NCBI GenBank assembly: GCA_018105865.1
Contig: CM030869.1
Location: 10,074,573 to 10,138,572, forward strand
Direction: 5' to 3'
DNA from: Metaphire vulgaris
Lineage: Eukaryota > Annelida > Clitellata > Crassiclitellata > Megascolecidae
Length of the DNA stretch: 64,000 bases
Shown: one piece after another, positions 42,476-64,000 of the stretch
Layout of the letters: the number at the start of each line of letters is the position of its first letter
How positions within the stretch are numbered: position 1 is the first letter of the stretch
Program-made: the position numbers and the translations under genes
The notes under the pieces: model-generated
Told to the model about the DNA's origin: nothing
Database searches by the model: none
What the model saw: only the letters and a program-made list of their open reading frames with translations

Positions 42476-42730
42476 AAAGACTATATAAAGAATGATCTGA
42501 TAGCATATTCTTAGGGGACATATCATGGGCTTGAAATGGTGTGAGTTTCAAGAGAATTGGAGGACACAAACGTTTTGCGATCAAAAAACACCTGGACTAA
42601 CCATCGTCGATTTGTGAGAAATTTGACGAAAATTTCATGTCCGCAAATCGGTCAGATTTTGCAAGATAATTGTAGGGGGCCTTGTAGTGATCCTTTTGCA
42701 TGAGGAATTTCGGCCTTATTCGCCCGCCAT
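42290..42730 (+). repeat. Right flanking older repeat of the satellite
   Basis: This is the counterpart of 35220-35700, in circularly shifted order (taattgcagattctta first, gtagggggccttgtagtgat last). It is split by a (TA)n run at about 42430-42472. Confidence 0.75.
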
Positions 42731-43270
42731 TTTCCGCTACCCTCGTTAAATGCCATTTGTCATTTTCGCATCATTTCATGTCCGTTGTTCAGCTGCAACG
42801 AAGGTGCCTCTTGATTTCGTATATTTATATTTTCTATCAGTTTCGAGTTTTAGACCATGCGATTGGAACCAGCCCCCCTCAACATTGAGAAAATTGGAGA
42901 CATCTTTTAATGCAAAAATCGACAGCTTTGACCCCATAAGGCCACTTCGTCGTTGCGTGTATACTAGTTAAAACGTAGATGTTCTAGTCATTGAACTAAA
43001 CACTCAATTTCATTAGATTTTATTACTGTAAATTCGTCAGTCAACATCTCAACGTATAAGGCACGTTCTTCGAACATGTTAGAACAATAAGGCAACGTTT
43101 TCTTCCTCTTTCTGGAAGTTATCGTTGTGTGGAGACGGTTTTCTTCGATTGAATACGGAATGTAGTCTCACAAGGAACACACGAGTGGAACTAGCAGCAG
43201 TGACAGGCATTTTGAAGTCAGCTCAGGAACTCCGTTCCTCGCATCTTACTTACTACGATTGTTGGCTATG

Positions 43271-43463
43271 CAGTGGCGGCTCCACAGGGGGGCCCGGGGG
43301 CCCGTGCCCCCTATTGAGTGTCTTGCCCTCCACTCCTCCAGTGTCCCCCCCTGTTGGGACCCTATACTTATTGCTACATACATAACAACAAATGGTTAGC
43401 CCCCATGATTAGAAGTTGTCACCCCAACGGTCCCCCACTTGCCAAATCCTGGAGCCGCCACTG
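43271..43463 (+). mobile_element. hAT-type MITE, family F
   Basis: CAGTGGCGGCTCCAC to TGGAGCCGCCACTG, 193 bp, perfect duplication tggctatg. Confidence 0.9.
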
Positions 43464-43499
43464 TGGCTATGCTGCAAAACGATGCAAAACTTCGGTACG

Positions 43500-43790
43500 A
43501 GTATTCTTCGTTTAGACATCTCTACAAAGCAACGAACAGATAAAATAAGTCAAGCTATTTCAGCTGTGGATAACAAAGCGCCTAACAACAAGCCGCCTCT
43601 ATACAGTACCTGCCGTCCTAAGCGCTACAGAAATTCACGACAGTTTATTCACTTACTTACACACAAGCTATCCAGAAAAAGGAGCGACTCCCGAAAATTA
43701 TTTCTCGTCAGAGACGTTTTACCAGAAAAAGTTGACGTACCCCTCCTACCTAATCCGAAACCCTGTTCTACCAGCGGTTATTCTAGGCCT
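43500..43790 (+). other. Unrecognised open stretch in the intergenic region
   Basis: A + strand frame contains NNKPPLYSTCRPKRYRNSRQ and LSRKRSDSRKLFLVRDVLPE. It lies between a complete hAT-type MITE and a degraded G/C-rich repeat. No homology was recognised and no splice sites stand out. Confidence 0.2.
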
Positions 43791-43988
43791 GTTTTGAGAG
43801 GGGAATTCCCCCAAAGTTTTAAGATCCCCAAATTTCTATATGTTGGCTTGGGGGATGGAAATTCCAAAAAAAAAAAAACGTGGAGAGACAAATCTTGTCC
43901 CCCCAAACATTTCAAACTTCCCCCTCCCCAATGTCAAGGTGGCTAGAATAAACAATGCTGTTCTACCACACTGCGAAACCTATAAGAA

Positions 43989-44330
43989 CAGTGGCGTAGC
44001 GAGGCAAAGTGCCGCTTGGGGCGAAAATAAAAAGTGCCACCTCCGAAAAAATATAACTTCCAACAACTCCCCAAAAATCCCGACAAGCATAAAAAGGTCG
44101 TCGCATTTTGTAAAATAAAAAATGCTTTTATCTATAAAACCCGAAAATGCCGCCCCTGCTGCCGCCTTCCACCCTCATTCAACTTCCTAAAAATCTTGAA
44201 AAACCAAAAAGGCGCATTTTTAGCAAAGGACATGCGTGAAAAACCCGAAAATATCCTAAAATGCCGCCCCTAGATCAAGTGCCGCCTGGAGCTGTTAACC
44301 CCCCACTGGCCCTCCCTCGCTACGCCACTT
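43989..44330 (+). mobile_element. hAT-type MITE, family G
   Basis: CAGTGGCGTAGCGAGG to TCGCTACGCCACTT, perfect duplication tataagaa, 342 bp. Confidence 0.88.
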
Positions 44331-44334
44331 TATA

Positions 44335-44746
44335 AGAAAACTATCGGAGGGGCTGTGAAGTATACAGGCTTGCCGTAGAGTCGAGATTTTGAATCAATCA
44401 TGCATTGCCCAAAATTTCTACACTTGTGACTTAATCAACACCACAGTAACAGCTACAGAACTGCTGCTTCTGTGAATTATGAATAATAATTATGCATTAC
44501 TTTTATAGCGCAATTTCTAACACTCTAAAGGTATCAATAATCGATGGTATTTCGTATCCATCAGAAAGAGACCGGGTCAATCCAGGGGTAAAAGACCGGG
44601 TCATTCCCGGGGCAAAACACCGGGTCATTCCAGGGGCAAAACACCGGGTCATTCCAGGGGCCAAAGACCGGGTCAATCCAAAGGCAAAACACCGGGTCAT
44701 TTCGGGAGTGGCGCTATAGAAGTTCAAGATTCCATTAAATCAGAAC
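44335..44746. other. 3' flank of the RhoGEF gene
   Basis: It contains a tail-like tttatagcgcaatttctaac at 44503 and the minisatellite 44571-44705. No AATAAA on the - strand was seen within about 300 bp. Confidence 0.5.
44571..44705 (+). repeat. Minisatellite, about 24-bp unit x6
   Basis: Repeats of accgggtcattccaggggca with small changes, 40 bp past the RhoGEF stop codon. Confidence 0.88.
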
Positions 44747-56051
<11,305 letters not shown>

Positions 56052-56122
56052 CTAAATCGCAGAATCAAAATCTAATTTTCAAACGATTTATGGACGTGAA
56101 TATGTGCTACGAACTCCTTGAC

Positions 56123-56345
56123 CAGTGGCGGCCAACCGGCGACCCGCGACCCGCGGGCCGCTGCCATGCGACCCGCCGGTTTAGAATTTGCGGTCCGTTG
56201 GGCGTCTTTCTAAATTTTATTGGTCCTATTATTTTATGAATGCTACGTTGAGTTATTAGTAAGACTTTTAGTTCCTGTGCCTAGTCCGGCACGTTGGTCA
56301 AAATTTATAATGACCCTTTGTAATAAAAAAGGTTGGCCACGTCTG
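56123..56345 (+). mobile_element. hAT-type MITE
   Basis: CAGTGGCGGCCAACCGG to AGGTTGGCCACGTCTG, 223 bp, perfect duplication tccttgac. Confidence 0.9.
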
Positions 56346-56449
56346 TCCTTGACGATATTTTCTGGTTTGTAAACTTCTTTACTCTAACCCCCCCCCCTAT
56401 TTCCGGAACTTCTGTCTACGCCATTTGGTGACAGGCTTAGTAGATCCAC

Positions 56450-57030
56450 ATTTTCCTCTTGTTCCATCTTCATTGCTTTAACATTTGCAATAATAATCAA
56501 TTATATCATTCTCAGTTTCGATCTACAGGGTTCAAAATAGAGCACCCCAGCCATTTCATACTACACACTAACGCCATTGACTGTACGAGAACGAGGCACA
56601 TCAACTAAATGAAAGCCCTGCCGAATATCTAACGGAATGCCTACTAGGGCGATCGAGGGAAGAGCCGCGTGTTATTATAGGCCTACAACAGGTTTTATAG
56701 ATATCGAATACAAGTTTTATCATTAATTCGCTTTGTGAGAGAAGGCAATTGAACGTCTGTTTAATAGAGGGTGGATAGGACCTAGATATGTAAAAATCTA
56801 ATCGATTTGAAAAAAATCTCCAACTAAATCCACATTTTCCTCTTGTTCCATCTTCATTGTTTTAACATTTGCAAGAATAATCAATTATATCATTCTCAGT
56901 TTCGTTCTACAGGGTTCGAAATAGAGCACTCCCAGCCATTTCATACTTGCCTAACGCCATTGACTGTACGAGAACGAGGCACATCGACTAAATTAAAGAC
57001 CTGGCGAATATCTTGTGGAATGGTTAGTAC
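56450..57030 (-). repeat. Two diverged inverted J-unit copies
   Basis: The reverse complement carries the J-unit words (ccacattttcctcttgttcc, ccatttcatact, acgccattgactgtacgag) twice, starting at about 56450 and 56825. Confidence 0.78.
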
Positions 57031-57151
57031 TGAAAGCTAATGGTTCTGTAGAAACTTGAGCAACTGTGGGAAGAAACTGAAATATCGATGACCGCTTCTG
57101 TCGATCTTACCTGCTTCAGGACCATAACCTCGCCCCTTATTCCACCCCGCC

Positions 57152-57339
57152 CAGGGTTATTTCTAGGATTATCAATTTGAGGGTGTCGGTAAATTCTGGG
57201 GTCTCCTGCTCAAAAAAGTCTGACAAGCAAAAAAAGCTCATCGCATAGCTGAAATTGGGGGAGAGGTGTTGCGGGGGATGTCGGTCTGAAATTGAGGTGG
57301 TGGTGTTGGGGGGTGTTAGGGGGTGTAAAAATATCCCTG
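57152..57339 (+). mobile_element. hAT-type MITE, family A
   Basis: CAGGGTTATTTCTAGG to AAAAATATCCCTG. The duplication is not clear in the C-rich flanks. Confidence 0.75.
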
Positions 57340-57416
57340 TTCCCCACCCCACCTCAAAAACACATAAATGAATGAACCCGTAGGCACTATTACAGTGTAT
57401 TAGGGGCGCCCTCTAC

Positions 57417-57661
57417 CCTGTTGAAAGGACCAAATAACGACTGTAGCTTGCTGTGGCCCTTCGTTGTTGTTGCTGCTGCTGTTGCCGCTGTTGCTCCTCC
57501 TCCTCCCCGGTGACTGTTGCACTGGTCGTTGCAACGGTTGCCACGACCGTTGCCCCTCGGTTTCGCTGAAGAAGGTCGTTGTTAGAGAGACTGTTGAACG
57601 GGCTTGCGTCGAAGAGACTGTTGCTATCTTCCGACGAAACGCTCTTTTTGGTTTTCACGCT
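57417..57661 (-). CDS. Possible upstream exon of the PLEKHG5-like gene
   Basis: An open segment with acceptor tcttaattaag and donor ACAGG|GTAGAG encodes KTKKSVSSEDSNSLFDASPF and NSLSNNDLLQRNRGATVVAT, then an acidic and Gln-rich run. It looks coding and lies 1.4 kb upstream of the DH exon on the same strand. Its end phase (2) does not fit the 56051 exon (0), so another exon must lie between or a weaker GTCCTT donor is used. Homology was not recognised. Confidence 0.42.
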
Positions 57662-57736
57662 CTTAATTAAGAAATCAAACGGCGTAATAATTCTTTCATA
57701 TATAACAGAGACACGTTATTCGAGAATTCTCTAGCA

Positions 57737-58074
57737 CAGTGCTTCCCAACCTGTGTGCCGCGGCACACAACTGTCCCGCAGCAACGGTAGAAGTGTGCCG
57801 CGCGCGGCAAAATATTGGAAAATAGTAAAATAATTAATTATTGTGCCGTATTAATTGTTAATAATTAATTACAAGTTTATTTATATCTCTTCAATGAAGT
57901 TAAGCATGAAACAGTTATACAGATTGCAAAGAAAATATGTAACCTACTTCTGAAGAACGGTTGTCAATATTATAATGTATACTAGTACTAGTATGCCTAT
58001 TCAAATGCAGTGTGCCGTTAACTGTATGTTACTTGAATGGTGTGCCGTGGCTGGAAAAAGTTTGGAAATCACTG
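57737..58074 (+). mobile_element. hAT-type MITE
   Basis: CAGTGCTTCCCAACC to AGTTTGGAAATCACTG, 338 bp, with internal gtgtgccgcggcacac palindrome; flanks ctctagca and ctctatta match at 6 of 8. Confidence 0.82.
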
Positions 58075-58296
58075 CTCTATTAAGACACAGCGTTATAAAA
58101 TAATTAATAATTGCCGGATAGAAACCTGTTCTGATAAAAACACTGGCGTAGCCACTGGGGGAGGGGGCACGACGGCCCCTATTCCCCTATTCCAACCACT
58201 GGCCCTTTGGAATAAATGATGACCCTGCATGAATGACCCCCACCTTTGGCCTAGTTTGTCATGTTTACTTCTTATTTATATAAGAAATTGTCTTGC

Positions 58297-58297
<1 letters not shown>

Positions 58298-58340
<43 letters not shown>
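58298..58340 (+). repeat. (AAT)n before a retroelement tail
   Basis: Adjacent to the tail at 58360. Confidence 0.95.
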
Positions 58341-58359
58341 CTAGCCATAGTTACTTCAT

Positions 58360-58690
58360 TCTGAGGTTAAGCGCCTAGGAAACAAGGAGCTACTTCGGTG
58401 CTGGCTTTTGAAAGCGCTATAGAAATCAACGAGATTTTGCTTACTTATTCTGGCTGGGATCAGTCGCGAAATTTGCACAAAAGTCGTGGAGAAATTTTCT
58501 GGAGGGGTTGGGGGTTGGTATAGGCCTATAGCTGTCACGTTCCAACCACAGTGACCCTTGGATACTACGACCCTGGTTGGTTGATTCCCACCTTTTGGCT
58601 AGAGCCATCTGAGATCCCAAGAATAAGCAGCCATTGCGGTGTTACGCTTGGAAGCGCTATAGAAACTCACGAGATTTTACTTACTTACTC
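58360..58690 (+). repeat. Two retroelement 3' tails
   Basis: gttaagcgcctaggaaacaa and gcgctatagaaa.tcacgag with (ctta)n ends, at 58360-58450 and 58600-58690. Confidence 0.7.
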
Positions 58691-59337
58691 AATTATCGTT
58701 ATTAGCGGTGAAACCAAAGACACAAACACCGCAGTACAGTATTAAGCAATAAAATCTTATGGCTACGTTGAAAAACACAGCTGCCACGTCGAAACTTAAC
58801 TAATCCAGATACAGCAACACATAGAAAGACGAGAAACTGAGAAGAAAACTGACTTTGAGCAGCACATCATAACAGACCAGTTCGCATCAGTAAAAGCAAG
58901 AAAAGTGCATCTGTAGTTTAAATCTTGTGCCAATTAAATATCATGATTTGTTAATCAAAGACTTGTTGAATTTTATAATTTAAATTCTCACCCCACCCCA
59001 CCTGCCACGGGCGTAGAATACCCTAGGTACGCCCCTGCTTTTGAAAATTCCTGGCACACAGCACGACAACAGATCAGTGGCGAGTCAAAGTAAAGCAAGG
59101 TTCTTTCTTAGTTTAACCCAAAGCATTCCAAGCAACATGTATCATATTCCTAGATCTTACACACGTTAAGACTGCAAAGTTATTAAAGTCTGTTTATTAC
59201 AGCAAAATAAAAGTCGCATTCACTGTACAGGACCTAGAATCCAAACGTTATTCTTTAAAAGCAAAGTTCTAAATATGTTGACTGCCGGTGATGATGATGA
59301 TAATATATATATATATATACACACATAATTACATATA

Positions 59338-59412
59338 TATGGTTATGGTTATGGTTCTTGACAACTTCTATAGCACCGTAGCATGGTGAAGGCCAAAGTC
59401 AAAGGCGCTGTA
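59338..59412 (-). repeat. Retroelement 3' tail with (GGTTAT)n
   Basis: ggttatggttatggtt, then acttctatagcaccgtagca and caaaggcgctgta. Confidence 0.55.
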
Positions 59413-59429
59413 ATATATGTATGTATATA

Positions 59430-59608
59430 CAGTAGAACTTCGTTATAACGGACTCGGTTATAACGTATTCCCGGTTATAAAGTATCGCAATGCATACGGT
59501 CCCGTGTGATGCGCTACCGTATTGGACGGTACTGGATATAACGTACCTCTGATGTAACGTACTCGATTTAACAGACCCGCTAAGTACGTTATAAACGAAG
59601 TTCTACTG
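59430..59608 (+). mobile_element. Pogo/Tc1-type MITE, intact
   Basis: 179 bp, TIRs CAGTAGAACTTCGTTATAAC and inverse, flanked by TA. This is the uninterrupted form of the element at 30275. Confidence 0.85.
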
Positions 59609-59633
59609 TACTCATAATCGTCCCTCTGCTTAA

Positions 59634-59713
59634 TTAACCCCTTAACTGGGGATCTCGGATATATCCGTCCATTTTACATTGAGTTACAGTTAAATACACG
59701 GTTAAGGGGTTAA
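59634..59713 (-). mobile_element. TTAA-flanked mini-element, family H
   Basis: Inverted copy of the same 80-bp element, 25 bp after the pogo-type MITE. Confidence 0.85.
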
Positions 59714-59894
59714 TACCGAGACGTGAATTTCATATTCACCGCTGCTCTTCGGGAAAGAAAGAAACTTTGACGAAACGCGTTTAAGCAAGTAAGTAAAATA
59801 TCCCCGAATGATTAGGCCTATAGTCAGGCGAGGCAAGTTCTACGAGTCATTCGGAAAAAGAAACCAAATATCGCTTCCCTATTACACCGGTCAA

Positions 59895-60140
59895 CGCTGG
59901 TTTAACCACGGGGGAAAGGGGGGCGGTGGACCCATCCTCTCTATTCGGGCTGGGAACGGCCGTGGGATTTGCGCAAAACCGTTGAGAATTTTTTTGGGGG
60001 GAGGGTAGGTACTAGGTAACATGTTCGAAGATATAAGATATGAACACTGGAAGAACTGCTAGACAATACATATACGACCGAAACATTCAACCCGAAAATG
60101 TCGATGTGCCCCCATATTCGGCATCCTGGCTGCGCCACTG
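59895..60140 (+). mobile_element. hAT-type MITE, family G, left end mutated
   Basis: The right end CCTGGCTGCGCCACTG is intact and the left is eroded. Perfect duplication ccggtcaa sets the borders. Confidence 0.8.
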
Positions 60141-60310
60141 CCGGTCAACCAAGTCGTGACTGAACTTCCATCTTCATTAGAACAAGTCATAATTTGTCTC
60201 CCTCCCCCGGACGCCATACATGCATGCACACGGTAAAGATAACGAATAAAATTACCGGTATGGACACACTCACTCCTTTTAACGTATAACTTAACTTCTC
60301 TTCTTATCTA

Positions 60311-60385
60311 CAGGGTGGCGCAAAAAACCGGACTCTATTAAATGCAAACCTAAATGTAACTAGTCCGGGTTTTTGCGCCACCCTG
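60311..60385 (+). mobile_element. Tc1/mariner-type hairpin MITE, family B
   Basis: CAGGGTGGCGCAAAAAACCG and inverse, TA on both sides, 75 bp. Confidence 0.85.
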
Positions 60386-60975
60386 TACAGTAGGCCTACT
60401 TCTGCAGGCATAAGGAGGTCTAGGAGATTACGGGTAGACTGTCACTGTGATAAAAGTAGAAAAGAGTATTTTCTAGTAGAAAAGAGTATTTCTAGTAGAA
60501 AAGAGTATTTTCTAGTAGGAACGTTGACTAAATTGGGGTTACGATTAGGGCCTTGGTTAGAGTTATGGTATTAATTTTAATTATGATTATGGTTTTTGTT
60601 GGGGCTATGCTGTTATGGCTAAGGTTATGGTTGAGCTTATGGTTAAGGTCTGAAAATCAAAGTACAGAAACAGAGAAGCAAAGCTTTAACATGCTTACTT
60701 ATAACTACAAAACATTAACAGAAAGCACATCGCTGCCCGATTAACATCACCGATGACGGAATACGTGTACTTGAATAGCGTATACTTGACTATTATGCTT
60801 TGGTCTGAATACGAACAGTACTTTTCTTACTCCAAGAACTGGCTTTTCAACGCTACTTACCGGTACATTTACTGCTAAAAATCTACACGAACAGAACGAA
60901 TGCCTTTCCCAAAATGTAGCAAGTGGCGTCACTAGAACCACGCATTTTCAGGGTGATGTCTAACGAGTTGGCCAC

Positions 60976-61239
60976 CAGGGGCGTAGCAACTGGGGGGTAA
61001 ATCGGTATATATATATACCCCAAAAATCAATATATTTATAATACAGTATATATATAACATTTATAAAACACAAATATATATATATATAATACAGTATATG
61101 TATATAAATATATGTACATATATATAACATATATAATATAAAAATATATAATATACATTATATAATATATACTGTATAACAATATAGGTATACACTCAAA
61201 TTTATACCACCTCCAATCTAATTTCTGGCTACGCCCCTG
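60976..61239 (+). mobile_element. hAT-type MITE, family G with AT-rich expansion
   Basis: CAGGGGCGTAGCAACTGG to TGGCTACGCCCCTG. The interior has expanded to about 190 bp of (TA)n-like sequence. Confidence 0.78.
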
Positions 61240-61444
61240 CTGGTCACGTGTCCTTGTACGTTGGTAATGTAACCAAAAATTTCTTCGTTTTTCGAACGAA
61301 TTTTTTCATCACAAGAGAAGCCCCAAAACTCCAAGCTTATCGAATGTCTCGTTCGCAAAGTGAACTGTAGGCGGCGCCACCCACCGTCACACACGTCACG
61401 TGACGTCCGACGCATACGCGATCCTAGTGACGCCACCGTCAACG

Positions 61445-61804
61445 CAGTGGCGGCTCCAAGATTCGGCAAGTGGGGCGGCGACTTCTAAGCATGGGGTGGC
61501 AACTATTTATCATAAATCAGCAAATACAGGAAGAATATCACCCTCGATGCGGTGGCGGCTCTAGGATTTGGCAAGTGGGGGGCGTTGGGGTGGCAACTTC
61601 TAATCATGGGGGGCCAACCATTTGTTGTTTAATGTATGTAGCATTAAGTATAGGGTCCCAAATTGGAAGCCACTGAGGGGGCCAGACACTCAATAGGGGC
61701 ACGGCCCCCTGGATTCTCCGGTGGAGCCGCCACTGCCTCGATGGGAGCCACTAGGGAGGGGCAGGCATTTAATAGGTGCACGGTCCCCCTTGGGGTCGCC
61801 TCTG
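61445..61804 (+). mobile_element. hAT-type MITE, family F, outer copy of a self-nest
   Basis: CAGTGGCGGCTCCAAG at left, GGTCGCCTCTG at right; flanks cgtcaacg and cgccgacg. It contains 61550-61735. Confidence 0.7.
61550..61735 (+). mobile_element. hAT-type MITE, family F, inner copy
   Basis: CGGTGGCGGCTCTAGG to TGGAGCCGCCACTG, perfect duplication cctcgatg made from the outer copy. Confidence 0.85.
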
Positions 61805-61989
61805 CGCCGACGACGACGCAAGCGCAAAAAAACCAGGTTTTCCTTAAAAACAGAAGAATTCCCTGCCGAAGAAAAGGAGAAAATAGAAAGAGAGAAAAAG
61901 ATACATTCCGAAAACGAAAAGCAGGCATCACGGCGCGCACACACACACACACACACACACACCGTCGCCCAAATTCCTCTTCCGGTCCG

Positions 61990-62297
61990 GTGCTACTTGC
62001 CTCTTCCGCGGAGCAGGAGGAGGAAGAGGAGGAGAAGAAAGAGGACGGATAGAAGAGAGACTGCGCTCTTGGACCGAGTAGGAGTCCCTCCGGTTGAGGA
62101 GAGCGAGGAGGAGGAGGAGGATGAACGGGAGAGGGGGGAGCGGGAGGGATTGCCAGAGGGTGCGGTTCGTTCTTCATGGGGGAACTCTTGGGGCGATTCG
62201 TCGATCGGATGTGGTGGACGACAGGTGAGTCGACTGTCAGAGTTGAGGAGGAGGAGCAGGAGGAGGAGGAGGAGGGGTCGCATCGCTTTAAAAACAT
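61990..62297 (-). CDS. Candidate Pro/Ser-rich exon, unassigned
   Basis: Two overlapping - strand frames are open. One is Pro/Ser-rich, starting after a good acceptor gggatttttcag at 62298. The other contains SSTGGTPTRSKSAVSLLS. The DNA is purine-biased GGA/GAG sequence, which creates open frames easily. It could be an N-terminal exon of the RhoGEF gene or chance. No donor is convincing. Confidence 0.22.
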
Positions 62298-62429
62298 CTG
62301 AAAAATCCCAGTCCGCTTTGCTTTAAGACGCTAAGAGGAAAATCTCTCAACGCTGAAGAAGATACATGAGATGATATATTATAATTATAATTAATTATTA
62401 TTATTAATAATTATAGGAACAATGTTAGT

Positions 62430-62530
62430 TAGTTAGTTAGACAATTTATACAGCGCAGTAATCAAAGCGAAAAGACTAAAGTCAAGAGCGCTTTACATTT
62501 CACACACGAACGAGATGTTAAATAAGTGCG
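62430..62530 (-). repeat. Retroelement 3' tail with (TTAG)n
   Basis: ttagttagttag, then tttatacagcgcagta and gagcgctttacat. Confidence 0.6.
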
Positions 62531-63180
62531 TTTTTAGTTTCTTGGCGAATAGTTCAATATTATTTGTCACAGTGCCAGGTAAATGAATATGGACAAAGAA
62601 GGTATGCAATTATGCATGCCCTCTAGACGCTAACCTGAGAAACAAAGGTCAATCAATAAGTCAATCAATCAGTCAATCAATCAGTCAATCGGTCTATCAT
62701 TCTGTCAATCAAGCGATGTTACATTAAAAGAGAAAAGAAGTGAGATATATATATTTAGATGCATTAATCATTGATCTGGTTTGATTTAGTTATGTAATGT
62801 GTTCACGCAGTCTATCGACTAGTCACCACACACTAATCTTGACTTTACTTAGCCTACTTACTGGTTTCAATATGTCTGAATACAGCGTTAGACGCATTTC
62901 AATGAACAGAAGAGGTTGACGCTAAACCAATGAAAATACGTGAAGTAAATATAGCGCCTATATAAAAACACAGGATCGATTATTTTACATGTATAGTGGA
63001 CCGCTCTTTCTTTGAATGTAAGTACATTATTATAAGCCTGTCCCCAGGTATTCATGGCATCGCGTACTTCAAAAACGGTCGCAAAATGACACCACACTTC
63101 CTAAGCAGTAAGGGGGTACTAAAGAACCGATATAAGATCACATCATAACAATGCCCTTAACTTTAACCTTCGCAATGCTT
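62531..63180. other. No gene seen
   Basis: Unique AT-rich sequence with a short tcaatcaatcag run at about 62650. No open frame of interest. Confidence 0.5.
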
Positions 63181-63201
63181 ACTGCGCTCTATAAATCGTC
63201 T

Positions 63202-63205
<4 letters not shown>

Positions 63206-63271
<66 letters not shown>

Positions 63272-63363
63272 GCATCATCATCATCATGACAATAATAATA
63301 ATAATGACAATAATAATACAAATGACGATAATAATAATAATAATAATAATAATAGCAATAACG

Positions 63364-63462
<99 letters not shown>

Positions 63463-63510
63463 GTTAATAATAATAATAATAATAATTAATAATAATAATA
63501 ATATCTAAAA
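63206..63510 (+). repeat. (AAT)n, about 300 bp with interruptions
   Basis: It follows a tail-like gcgctctataaatcgtcttt. Confidence 0.95.
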
Positions 63511-63774
63511 TTAATAATACGCGCAGATCTTTAATAACACGCGGAGTTTTAGCTTACTGAAGATTCCAGTGTCATGGTCGGAAGTTGTACTGCAAATTCA
63601 AAAATATCGGTTACGGTCAAGAATTCCACTATGACTATTGGAGCGGTTCCAGAGCGGAGCGCATTCCGCTCATAGACGCGCAGGTATCAATAAGTGCCAC
63701 TGGCTGCTGCTTGCATCGATTGAATGCGCCACGACTCGATTCAGTGCAAAATGGCATATCGATTAAGTGCCGCC

Positions 63775-63850
63775 CGGGTGCAACAGGGGCGCAGCCGTAT
63801 AAAGCGATGAGTTCTGGTCGTGGATTCGAATCTTACGTCACCCCCTGGTT
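63775..63850 (+). ncRNA. tRNA-like (possible SINE head)
   Basis: ggggcgcagccgtataaag with a B-box-like gtggattcgaatc and closing tcacccc. The anticodon arm is not convincing, so a tRNA-derived SINE remnant is more likely than a tRNA. Confidence 0.25.
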
Positions 63851-63899
63851 TTTTTACAACCGCAGATACTTAAACTTAAAACTTAGCATGATTTAAAGT

Positions 63900-64000
63900 G
63901 GCTTAGAAGGCATTACTGCCTGTGTGAAAGCCACTAGGGGGCACTAACGGGGCTTGAACCCGCTCCGTCAGCCTGACGCTCCAGCACGTAACCCACTCTG
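63900..64000 (-). ncRNA. tRNA-like sequence at the window edge
   Basis: On the - strand, gcgtcaggctgacggagc leads into gcgggttcaagccccg, which matches the B-box pattern GGTTCRANNCC. The 5' part lies outside the window. Confidence 0.3.

Noticed and set aside
43125..43946. Long + strand frames after the satellite
   Set aside because: They run through a complete hAT MITE. Only the stretch 43500-43790 is kept as unassigned.
61721..62326. 201-codon Arg/Glu-rich + strand frame
   Set aside because: It crosses a MITE, a (CA)n run and purine-rich DNA, so it is a composition artefact, although a good GTGAGT donor lies at 62224.

Overview
This window looks like nuclear DNA from a marine invertebrate animal. 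The evidence is spliced genes with introns of up to about 9 kb, very dense trinucleotide and tetranucleotide microsatellites, dozens of short DNA transposons and two complex tandem arrays. The phylum cannot be fixed from the sequence alone. The frequent 'taggcct' words and the element types would suit a deuterostome or lophotrochozoan, but this is only an impression. All family names come from reading translated exons and comparing them with remembered family signatures. No database search was possible.

Two protein genes can be rebuilt, and they converge. On the + strand, 12 exons between 4601 and 33663 encode a Ca2+/calmodulin-dependent cyclic nucleotide phosphodiesterase (PDE1). The set starts inside the N-terminal region, because the calmodulin-binding N-terminus lies upstream of the window or was not found. 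It carries the whole HD-type catalytic domain and a divergent C-terminal tail with a short poly-Q. All splice phases agree, giving 526 residues. On the - strand, at least 9 exons between 56051 and 44747 encode the DH-PH part and C-terminal tail of a RhoGEF of the PLEKHG5 (Syx/Tech) type. The last residues resemble the vertebrate C-terminus. As presented, this second gene has a one-base frameshift upstream of the DH domain, a pair of compensating frameshifts in the last exon, one probable GC-AG intron, and one DH-domain exon that I could not find.

The rest is mobile and repetitive DNA. 1-4600: microsatellites, LINE tails and hAT-type MITEs. 4601-16760: PDE1 exons 1-7, with introns full of MITEs and simple repeats. 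16889-25496: PDE1 intron 7 holds a tandem array of 0.39-1.7 kb units (here 'J'), bounded by two copies of one 0.31 kb hAT-type element. One J unit is split by a 1.6 kb DNA transposon that carries a broken protein gene. 25806-33663: PDE1 exons 8-12, a 1.03 kb piggyBac-like element, and a three-deep nest of MITEs touching a splice donor. 33664-44746: the intergenic space between the two gene ends, mostly a 333-bp satellite (about 19 units, 35701-42140) set in an older repeat. 44747-57661: the PLEKHG5-like gene. 57662-64000: MITEs, LINE/SINE tails, an (AAT)n block, and a low-complexity open stretch near 62 kb that may or may not be an exon.

A recurrent theme is that most small repeats begin CAG and end CTG and are flanked by 8-bp target-site duplications that can be read directly. 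This makes them non-autonomous hAT-type elements of many separate families. A second layer consists of TA-flanked Tc1/mariner or pogo-type hairpins. A third consists of TTAA-flanked piggyBac-type elements. Nesting gives a relative order of insertion at several places.
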